Of a DNA stretch of 64,000 nt, positions 9,506-17,796 are shown in pieces; within the stretch, counting starts at the first letter, position 1; every line of letters starts with the position of its first letter. Source of the stretch: Thraustochytrium sp. TN22 (Eukaryota; Sar; Bigyra; Thraustochytrida; Thraustochytriidae); assembly GCA_013306675.1 (NCBI GenBank), contig JABLUY010000183.1, positions 1 through 64,000 of the forward strand, read 5' to 3'. The position numbers were made by a program, and so were the translations under genes. The notes below the pieces were generated by a model. The model was not told the DNA's origin, did not search any database, and worked only from the letters and a program-made list of their open reading frames with translations.

Positions 9506-11302
9506 TCAATCCACCTTCTTGGAAGCAGGGGCGCGCTGCGGCATGGCAATGCCCTTGAGCAGGCGCACAAGGGACTGGGCGCGGCCCATATAGCTGAGGT
9601 CGTAGGCCATGCCAACAAGGCTGGCGGCGGTCTCGTGCGCGTCAAGGGCCGTCGGGTAGACAAAGGGCTCCGGAAGCGAAGTCTGCACGCCCGGGATGCG
9701 GTCCTCCGTGACAGCCTTGACGTTGCAGAGCGCGCGCAGGCCCTCGGGGCCCGCGAACTTGCCAAAGCCGGACGCCTTGCAGCCGCCAAAGGGCAGCTGC
9801 TGGCAGAGGTAGTTCGTGCCGAAGTCGTTGAGGTTGAGCATGCCAGCCTCGATCTTCTCGCCGAGGCGCTTGGCGCGCGCCTTGTCGCGGCAAAACACCG
9901 ACGAGGCGAGCGCGTAGTCGCAGGCGTTGACCTTCTCGAGGAGGTCCTCCTCGGTCTTCCAGGAGCGAATGCACATGACCGGGCCGAAGACCTCCTCCGT
10001 GACGATGAGCATATCCGGGGTGACGTTGGTAAGGATGGTGGGCTCGTAGAACTGGCCGGGCGCCAGCGCCGCGTTGCGCTTACCGCCAATGTGCAGCTTG
10101 GCGCCCTTGGCCACGGCGTCGTCCACAAGGCGCTGGATGTGCGCGATGGCGCCGGGCGGCGTCATGGCGCCAATGTCAGCGTGGCCCTCGAGCGGGCGGC
10201 CCTGCTTCATCTGGCGGACCTTGTTGAGCGAGAGCTCGAGGAACTTGTCGTGCACCGACTCGTGCACGAAGATGCGCTCGATGCCGATGCAGTTGGCCGA
10301 GGCGTTCTGGAAGACACCGCGCGTGGCGGTGGCCACACAGTGCTCCAGATCCACATCCTCGCAGATGACAAAGGGGTCCTTGCCGCCGAGCTCCAGCACG
10401 ACGGGCGTCAGGTTCTTGGAAGCCGACTGCATGACCAGCTTGCCGATCTTGTCCGAGCCCGTGAAGATCATCTTGTTGATGCGCGACTCCGTGAGCGCCG
10501 ACCCGGCCTCGGCCGTGCCCGTGACGATCTGCACGAGGTCGGTCGAATAGCCCATCTCCTTGAGCGCGGCGTGCACCGGGCGCACCAGAAAGTCCGCGGA
10601 CCACGAGGAGAACTCACTCACCTTGCAGACGACGGCGTTGCCGGCAAAGAGGCCCGAGATGACGTGGTTGAGCACGTTGTGGCACACGTAGTTGAAGGGC
10701 GCGATGACGCCAATGACGCCCAGCGGGTGGAACTCCACGCGCGCCGACTTGTGCAGCGTCAGCGGGCCCTGGCCGCCGCGGTACTCGGTCTGCAGGATGC
10801 GCTCGCCCTCGCTGATCATCCAGCGCAGCTTCTCGCACGTCGGCGTGATCTCGCCCAGCACCGCGCAGAGCTTCGTCTTGCCCGTATCGCGCACGCACAC
10901 GCGCACCACGTCATCCACGTGATGCACGTAGTAGTCCATGAGCGCGCGCATGAGCGCGCGCCGCTCGCCAAAGCTGCTCTTGGCCCACTCGCGCTGCGCC
11001 ACGTGCGCGCGGTCCACAATCTCAAACACGCGTTGGCGCGTCATCATCTCCACCTCGCCCAGGTACTGCATCGTCGCCGGGTCGTAGCACTGCAGCTTGC
11101 CGGGGCGGTCCTTGAGCTCCAGCTCCATGCTCTCCTTCACCGGCGCATCGATCTTGTCCTTGGCCTCGTACTCCTTCAGCTCGATCGAGATCTTCGGCGG
11201 CGCCGGGTCCGACGGCGTCAGCAGCCGCCACAGCGCCAGCGCCACGGCCACGGCCGCCACGGCCACGGCCGCCGCCGTGCGCGTGTCCAGGTCCTCCAGC
11301 AT
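9506..11302 (-). CDS. Membrane-anchored aldehyde dehydrogenase (ALDH22/Msc7 type)
   Basis: NAD(P)-dependent oxidation of an aldehyde to an acid. The 598-residue protein starts with a short N-terminal tail and one hydrophobic anchor (about residues 11-28), which suits the endoplasmic reticulum or another endomembrane. The ALDH fold follows. The general-base Glu is at about 304 in VLELGGKDP, and the nucleophile Cys is at about 338 in NASANCIGIER; their 34-residue spacing is canonical. The anchor and the KIGKLVMQSASKNL block match plant ALDH22A1 and yeast Msc7 better than soluble ALDHs. The natural substrate of that subfamily is poorly defined. The start at 11302 is preferred because translation upstream (to 11512) is an Arg-rich low-complexity leader. 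Confidence 0.88.
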   Translation of the reverse strand: MLEDLDTRTAAAVAVAAVAVALALWRLLTPSDPAPPKISIELKEYEAKDKIDAPVKESMELELKDRPGKLQCYDPATMQYLGEVEMMTRQRVFEIVDRAHVAQREWAKSSFGERRALMRALMDYYVHHVDDVVRVCVRDTGKTKLCAVLGEITPTCEKLRWMISEGERILQTEYRGGQGPLTLHKSARVEFHPLGVIGVIAPFNYVCHNVLNHVISGLFAGNAVVCKVSEFSSWSADFLVRPVHAALKEMGYSTDLVQIVTGTAEAGSALTESRINKMIFTGSDKIGKLVMQSASKNLTPVVLELGGKDPFVICEDVDLEHCVATATRGVFQNASANCIGIERIFVHESVHDKFLELSLNKVRQMKQGRPLEGHADIGAMTPPGAIAHIQRLVDDAVAKGAKLHIGGKRNAALAPGQFYEPTILTNVTPDMLIVTEEVFGPVMCIRSWKTEEDLLEKVNACDYALASSVFCRDKARAKRLGEKIEAGMLNLNDFGTNYLCQQLPFGGCKASGFGKFAGPEGLRALCNVKAVTEDRIPGVQTSLPEPFVYPTALDAHETAASLVGMAYDLSYMGRAQSLVRLLKGIAMPQRAPASKKVD

Positions 11303-12026
11303 CCTCTTCCCTCGCTTGCCCTGCCCTGCCTGCTCGCCTCGCCGCCGCTGCTTCCGCCCGCCGCACTGCTCGCCGCGCCGCCCTCTGCCCGCGCGCCGCG
11401 AAGCCTGTCTGCTGCCCTCTGCACGCCTTCGAGGTCTTGACGTCAACTCGGCCTGGCGCAGTGCCACGCAGTGCAGCGCATGCAGCGCAGTGGCGCCGCG
11501 CGACGCGCCCATGATCGCGCCATCGGGGACGCCCGAGCGAGGTCGCCAAGATGACGCAACGCGATCATGGCAGCTCGTACTGACTCAGCTCATCACAGCT
11601 TGGAGGGAGGCTGCGACTGCCTCGGCGAGGCCGCGAGGAGAGAAGCGAAGGGTGGCTTGCTGGACCTGGGGGCGACGGGTGAAGCGAGCTTGGGAAGGTG
11701 GATACCTCCGATGCAGCGGACGAAGAGAGCATCGCGGGCCGCTCGCTGCCTGCCTGCCACGTGCAAGCAGCTCAAGAGATGTAAGTGGACGTGGCCTCGT
11801 GCCCGGCGTGCCCGAGCAAAAGTAAGTCGGAGCGCGCTACGCGTGACTCTTTTTTTCTTTCTCTTTCTCTCTCTTTGTTCTTGGGGGCACGACGAAGGTC
11901 ATCACGCCGCGGAAGAGATTCTGCACGAATGCAGTTTCGCATGACTGACTCTTCTTTCCTTCTTTCTCGCTCTCGCTCTCGCTCTCGCTCTCGCTCTCGC
12001 TCTCTCTCTTGGTTTTAGAACAACTA
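11303..12026. other. Spacer with TC-rich simple repeats
   Basis: Upstream of the ALDH start and downstream of the THOC5 stop, both minus-strand genes. It contains a pyrimidine-rich CTTTCT tract near 11850-11880 and a (TCGCTC)n run at about 11966-12010. No gene was recognised. The ALDH promoter and the THOC5 3' UTR presumably share this space. Confidence 0.55.
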
Positions 12027-14231
12027 TCAGCGGTGCGTGAAGGAACGCGAGGCCGCGTCGTAGACAAAGGCAAGGCGGCGATCGCGGCCACGGAGCTTGC
12101 GGTCCATCTTAGATGCAGCCGCAGCATTGCCAGCGGCGGCGTCATCGTCGGCCGGGGCGTCATCGGCCACGGCCCCGTCCTCGAGGGAGTCAACGGCCTC
12201 CGCGGCGGCCTTTTGGGCTCGCGAGCCCGCGGCAGCAGCCGAAACGACGTCCAAACACATCTGGAGACGACGCAGCTGGTGGGAGAGCAGGCGCAGCTCA
12301 TCGGCGGCGCGCAGCTCATCGGCGTGGTCGTTGACCTCGGTCTGCACGATGCGAAGCATGGAGTCGGTGGCAGGGAGCAGGGTAAACTGAGGCGCGCGCT
12401 GCGGGTAGTCCACGAAGACCTGAACGACGGCCTCGACGGTGGATTTGTCCGCGAGCTCCATGATGCCGTGGAAGCAGCGACGGCCGAAGCTTGCCCAGGA
12501 CGAGGCGGCGCCACCAGCACTACCTGCAGCATCGTCCCCGCCATGACGCCTAAAGACGGGCGCGCCGCCCGCGCGGCTCGTGCGCGCCGCGCCGATGCGG
12601 TCATCGGCCGCCGCGGCGTCGAGTTCCGCCCACTTGACCAGGCGGGTGGTGGCCTTTGTCGGGAAGAGCGCCTCCGCGGAGGGGTGCACCGGGACCGGGT
12701 GCGGGCACTTGGCCAGCGCATGCAACTGCTCGGAAAGCGCCTCCTGCGCGCCCACGCGGTCGATGATGCGCTTGACGATGCTCCCGATTGAGGGCTGCGC
12801 CTCGGCGCCCAGGCCCTCAGGCGGGAGGCTGTACTTGCCCGCCAGCCACTGCAGCCACTTGTAGGGCCGGTCCGCCTTGTCCTCCGGGAACGCCTGTCGC
12901 GCTCCCTGGGTCACGGGGCGCTCCAGGCGCGCGCGAGGCAGATACTGCCCGGTGTCGTTCGGGTAAATGTTTGCCAACAGGCCGCGCTGCTTCTCCGCTT
13001 CCACAGTCACCACGTCAAGTGCTTCGTAGTACTTGAACACGAGCGAGACGTCCACCTTGCGGCTCGGCGACGCGAGCTCCGCCTGCACGGAATAAGAGGA
13101 CGCCTCGAAGGGGTCCGCCTCTGCGGCGCGCGGCCGCTTGCGCGGGCCGTCGGACCCGTCCGGCGCACCGCGGCGCTCCGCCGTGGCATCGCCGGCACCC
13201 CGCGCGCCGCCCTCTTGGCCACCTCCGGCCGAGGCACCACCGTTCGGGGTCTTGGGCCGCCGCCGCTTGCCGCCCTTTGCGCCGGCGCCCGCGGCCTTGT
13301 TGCCGCCCTCGTCGTCCGCGTCGTCGTCCGCATCATCGTCGCGGTCGTCATCGTCCATTTCCATGGGGGCGCTGCTAGCGCCCTCGCCCTCTCCCGCGCC
13401 GCGCCGCGCCGCACGGCGGCCCTGCTTCTCCTGCACGACGCGCAGGGCGACGCCGCCAAAGCTGTCGCTGTAGGCCTCGAGCTGACAGTAGACCAGGTAG
13501 AGCGGCTCCGGGAGCTGCCGACAGAGCTCGTGGCGCGCGAGGCGGTCAATGACGCGCTCGCCGAAGTGGTCCTGCACCGGCTGGCTCGCCTTGGCGATGT
13601 CTTGCATGCGCCGCGGCAGGTCATCGAGGAAGGCAAGGCGGTCCGACGTGGTCTCCTTGACGCGCTGTGTCTCCTCGCGCAGCTCCCTGAGGCGCTGCTG
13701 CAGGTCGCGCCGCAGCTTGAGTTCGTGTGACAGCCGCGACAGCTTCACCTGGTGCTCCCGCGCCTGGCTCTGCTCCGGCAGCGAGCGGATGTCGTCCAGG
13801 AGCGCCTGCGGCGCGGACTGCTCGAACTCCTGCAGCGGCACCAGGTCGATCTTGGTGAACTCGCGCATCTCAAATTTGCGGCAGCGCTCGATCTCGCGCC
13901 GAAGGTACGCCTTCTCATACAGCAGGTTCTGCAGCGAGAGCTGGCGATCCTCCGTGCTCTTCTTGACGGCGTCGAGCTCCTCCAGCAGCGCGGCTGCCGA
14001 CGAGAATGCCTCGCGGCTGCGGCGCTTGAGCTCCAGCAGCGCCAGGCTGCCGTCCGCGTACAGTTTGCGCGCGTCGCCGGCCGCGCCGCCGTGCTTGGAC
14101 GCCGCCAGCGCCGTGGCCGTCTCGCGCAGCCGCGGGCCCAGCGCCGCCAGCTGCCCGCCCGCCGCCGCCAGCGCCGCCAGCGGCGCGCCCGCCGCCGCGC
14201 CGTCGCCGCCGCCCGCCGCCGCGCCCGCCAT
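12027..14231 (-). CDS. THOC5: THO complex subunit 5 (THOC5-like)
   Basis: Component of the nuclear THO/TREX complex, which couples transcription to mRNA packaging and export. The protein has 734 residues. After an Ala/Gly-rich N-terminus it carries the conserved THOC5 coiled-coil block: LQNLLYEKAYLRREIERC, then an IDLVPLQEFEQSAP motif, then a charged helix ending near ASQPVQDHF. These match the family order closely. A Lys/Arg- and Asp-rich linker resembling a nuclear-localisation stretch separates this from the C-terminal half, which is less conserved but has typical THOC5 YPNDTGQYLPRARL-like segments. The start at 14231 (MAGAAAGGG) is preferred; the frame is open further up but reads as antisense of the neighbouring kinesin's acidic repeat. 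It is divergent from the kinesin gene with about 360 bp between starts. Confidence 0.85.
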   Translation of the reverse strand: MAGAAAGGGDGAAAGAPLAALAAAGGQLAALGPRLRETATALAASKHGGAAGDARKLYADGSLALLELKRRSREAFSSAAALLEELDAVKKSTEDRQLSLQNLLYEKAYLRREIERCRKFEMREFTKIDLVPLQEFEQSAPQALLDDIRSLPEQSQAREHQVKLSRLSHELKLRRDLQQRLRELREETQRVKETTSDRLAFLDDLPRRMQDIAKASQPVQDHFGERVIDRLARHELCRQLPEPLYLVYCQLEAYSDSFGGVALRVVQEKQGRRAARRGAGEGEGASSAPMEMDDDDRDDDADDDADDEGGNKAAGAGAKGGKRRRPKTPNGGASAGGGQEGGARGAGDATAERRGAPDGSDGPRKRPRAAEADPFEASSYSVQAELASPSRKVDVSLVFKYYEALDVVTVEAEKQRGLLANIYPNDTGQYLPRARLERPVTQGARQAFPEDKADRPYKWLQWLAGKYSLPPEGLGAEAQPSIGSIVKRIIDRVGAQEALSEQLHALAKCPHPVPVHPSAEALFPTKATTRLVKWAELDAAAADDRIGAARTSRAGGAPVFRRHGGDDAAGSAGGAASSWASFGRRCFHGIMELADKSTVEAVVQVFVDYPQRAPQFTLLPATDSMLRIVQTEVNDHADELRAADELRLLSHQLRRLQMCLDVVSAAAAGSRAQKAAAEAVDSLEDGAVADDAPADDDAAAGNAAAASKMDRKLRGRDRRLAFVYDAASRSFTHR

Positions 14232-14594
14232 CGTGCCGCCGCGGCGCCTCCAGCCGCCGCTCGTACGCGCTCTGCGGCTGCGCCGCCGCCGCAAACTCGT
14301 AGCGATCGGTATCGATTCGCCTCCGTGCACGCTATCGCCGAGCTGGCTGGCTGGCACGCCGGAACCCTGGTTCGCTTTTCGTCCAAGCAACCTCGAGCTC
14401 AAGGCCGTTGCTTGGTCGTCTGGTCCGGGCCCTGCGTGCAGCGGCAGCCGCAGCACCGCGGGCAGGCGACAGAGCCCGTGCGACGGCGAGCTCGCGAGCG
14501 AGCCGACTCGCAGGATCGAGCGGCGCACAGCCATGAGCTCGGGGCGGGCGGGCGGGGCTAGCAAGGCAACTTCTGTTCTAGAGAGGAAGTCAGA
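14232..14594. promoter_or_regulatory. Divergent promoter region, THOC5 / kinesin
   Basis: A 363-bp GC-rich gap between the opposed starts of THOC5 and the kinesin-14 gene, so it must carry both promoters or a bidirectional one. No conserved element could be named by eye. Confidence 0.4.
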
Positions 14595-14680
14595 ATGGGC
14601 TTGTCTGCGTCGACCGGGTACGCGGAGCAGGAGGTGCTCGTGCACGTGAGAGAGGAGGAGGTGGTGGAGGAGGAGGACCA

Positions 14681-14713
<33 letters not shown>

Positions 14714-17567
14714 TGAGGAGCAATATGAGCAGGGACAGAGTGCGCGGAGGGGGAGCGCGGCGACGCGGGAGGCGAGGCCGTCCACCGTGAGGCGAGGGTC
14801 AAGTGTGCGAAGCCGCATCACGGTGATCGAGGCGCCGGACGACGGCTTCGGAGTGAGCCAGGACGAGGAGCTCCCGCACGCAGAGCTGTCTAGCATGCGT
14901 GAGTATGTGCTGCACTCGAACGAGGAGGAGGAGGAGGCCGGAGACGCGGCCCTCGAGTGGTCGTCGTCCAGCCTGAGCAGCAATCCCGGCAATGCCGGCT
15001 TCGTGGTGCTCTCCAACGAAGCGCTCGACTTCCGTGAGCCCGACCCTTCAGTCTTCGTGCTGCTCGATCACCTCGGCGTGAGACCGCAGCAGGGCGCCAC
15101 GGCGCTGCAGGTCATCGAGCAGGTGTTGCCGTTTTGCGGCTCACGACACAGCTTCTACCCGCGCATCGATCGCTTCGTGATGCGCATCCTTGAGCAGGCC
15201 GCGGAGGCGGCCCGCACCGAAGCCGTGGAGACCTGGCGCGACCATCTCGGCAACTCGCTGCTCATGCGCGCGTGCCTAGCGCCGTCGGCGGAGCTCGTCA
15301 GGTACTTGGTGGAGCGCGCAGGCGCAAACCCCAGCGTTGCGCGCGAGGCAACTGGCGAGGCGCCCCTGCACGTCTCTACGCGCCGAGGCGCGTTCCAGCT
15401 GACGGAGCTCTTCCTGCGCTTTGGTGCGCCGCCCTCGCCGGAAGATCGCCGGCGCCGCACGCCGCTGCACTATGCCGCGGCCGCCGGCGACGCCACGACG
15501 CTGGCGCTTCTGCTCCTCTACGGCGCGAATCCTCGGGCGCGGGACGAAGCGGGAAAGTCGGCCATCGATTTTGCGGCCATGCGCGACGATGCCGAGGACT
15601 GCATCTCGTTGCTCCATACGAACGCGAACTGGGTCGCGTACAAGGACCGGCAGACCGGACGCACCTTCTACGAGAATTCCGTCACGCAAGAGACCACCTT
15701 CGAGCGGCCGCTCAACGTGGCTCAGGACATGGCGTCAGTGGTGCACGAGGCCAGCAAGGCACTGGCGGCCGTCGTGCCGGCTGCCAGCACCAAAGCCGAC
15801 GGCTCCGCCTCGGGCAAGCTGCAGCGCGTGGCCGCCATGCTGAGCACCTCGTCCGGCAAGTCGAGCGGGTCCGGCGGATCCGCGCGGCGCATTTTGCAGG
15901 AGCGGAAACGCGCCGTGGCGGCGCGCATGCAGACGTGGCGGGAGCTGGCGTGGCGCGAGGGCGTCCGCAAGGCATCAAAACAGCGCAATCTGCGGTCGCT
16001 CCAGGCGCTACGTGAGTACCAGGACCGCGTGCGGCGCGGCGCGGCGACGGCGGTGGACGTTAAGGAGCTGTCCAAGCTGCGCATGGAGCTCTCGGAAGTT
16101 GTCAAGGACCAGCGGATCAAGGAGGACGAGATGGTGTCGCTCCGCGAGCAGCTGCAGCGAGAGCTACAAGAGCGCAGCCGCATCGCGGAGCAGCTCAAGG
16201 AGGCACAAGTGGAGGCGCAGCGCGCCGCTCAGGAGCGCGAGGTCGCCGCGCAGCAGTCCGCCGAGGCGCAGCAGCTGGCGGACCGGCTGGCGGGGCTCGA
16301 GGCGGACCTCGCCACCAAGGCGGAGGAGAATGAGCGCCTCCGCCAGGACGTGCTCACGGAGCGCCAACTGCGCCGTAAGACGCACAATGAACATATGGAC
16401 CTACTCGGCGCAATTCGTGTCTTCTGCCGCATTCGGCCACTTAGTGAGCGCGAACGAGCGCTTCAAGTTACCCAGGCCGGCTCGGAGGCCGCGACCGCGG
16501 CCGTGCTCCCGTCCAGCGAGTGGCGGCCTGGCGGAGACCCGGATACCTGTGCAGTTCCGTCCAGGGATAAAGAGTTCCGCTGCGATGCCTGCCTGGGCCC
16601 GAAGACTACCCAGGAGGAGGTCTTTGGCCAGGTGGAGCCCCTCGTGCAGTCCTGCATCGACGGCTACAACGTGTGCATCTTCGCGTACGGGCAGACCGGC
16701 TCCGGCAAGTCCTTCACCATGTTTGGGCCGGCTGACGAGGCGCGGCCCGAGCTGGACGGCATTGCACCGCGGTCGGTGCGCTCGCTCTTCGCCTTGCTCG
16801 AGCAGGACCGCCAACAGCGGGGCGCCCGCCACGAAGCCGAGGTGCAATGTTGCGGCATCGAGCTCTACAACAACCAGCTGCGGGATCTGCTCGCTGAGAA
16901 CCCGGGCGAGAAAGCTGACGCGCTCAAGGTGCGCAAGGACCGCGCCGGTTCGGTCTACGTGGAGGGCGCCACGATGCAGACGGTGAGTTCCGCGCAAGAG
17001 GCGCTCGACCTCATGCGCCGCATGCAGGGCCAGCGCGTGGTAGCGGCAACCAAGATGAACCAAGAGAGCTCGCGGTCGCACCTTGTGTACAGCCTGACGG
17101 TGCAGTCGTCGAGCCGAACACTCAAGGCAACGACGCGCGGTAAGCTGACCCTCGTGGACCTGGCCGGCTCGGAGAAGGTGCAGCAGTCAGGCGTCTCCGG
17201 TCAAGGGCTCAAAGAGGCTGTCGCCATCAACCAGTCGCTCTCCGCGCTCGGCGACGTCATCTCGGCGCTCACCACAAAGGCCAAGTTTGTGCCGTACCGC
17301 AACCACCTTCTCACGCAACTTATGCAGGATTCCATCGGTGGCAACGCCAAGACGCTCATGTTCATCAATGTGTCGCCGTCCGCCGTTGCCGTGCCAGAGA
17401 CGCTCAACAGCCTGCAGTATGGCACGCGCGTGAAGGACATCAAGAACAAGACGGCGCAGAACCTCGAGACGGAAGAGATTCGCGAGCTGCGCCGCCAGCT
17501 GCAGGAGCTGCAGGACAAACTACAGGCGCGCAAGGTGTCGTCCGTGCAGGCCGTAGAAGGCAAGTGA
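14595..17567 (+). CDS. C-terminal-motor kinesin (kinesin-14) with ankyrin and WW domains
   Basis: Microtubule motor of 990 residues, expected to move toward minus ends. Order: acidic low-complexity N-terminus encoded by a GAGGAC repeat (14683-14715); ankyrin repeats at about residues 215-335 (TGEAPLHVSTRRGA, RRTPLHYAAAAGD); a WW domain at about 345-372, where the second signature Trp is Phe369; coiled coil at about 430-600; motor from Ile607. Motor motifs are intact: P-loop GQTGSGKS 699-706, switch I NQESSRSH 822-829 and switch II LVDLAGSE 853-860. The neck LLGAIRVFCRIRP directly before the motor is the kinesin-14 signature. A short coiled tail follows the motor. Ankyrin and WW domains suggest binding of a Pro-rich cargo or regulator; that is inference. 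Confidence 0.92.
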
Positions 17568-17796
17568 TGATCCCAGACGTGAGAGATTTGTGATCAAGGA
17601 GCATTTTCGACGGAGGAGGGCTTCAAGATGGAGAAGACGCTGCATCGCCAGGTGCATGCACGCATGGTGCTGTTGATGCAGTCTCCAAGCGCTCACAGAT
17701 AGACAGACAGACAGACAGATGGATGCGAACTAGGCCTATCAATAATCGTGAGATCTTTGCGTGTGAAAGTGTTGTTCGTTTTTGAAGTTATTCGAG
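17568..17796. other. Convergent 3' spacer with GACA repeat
   Basis: 229 bp between the stops of the kinesin gene and the CPSF30-YTH gene. It contains a (GACA)n run near 17699-17720. Both 3' ends must be formed here or overlap. Confidence 0.6.

Noticed and set aside
14232-14723. N-terminal extension of THOC5 into the kinesin gene
   Set aside because: The extra 164 residues are the antisense of the kinesin acidic repeat and promoter; no family similarity.
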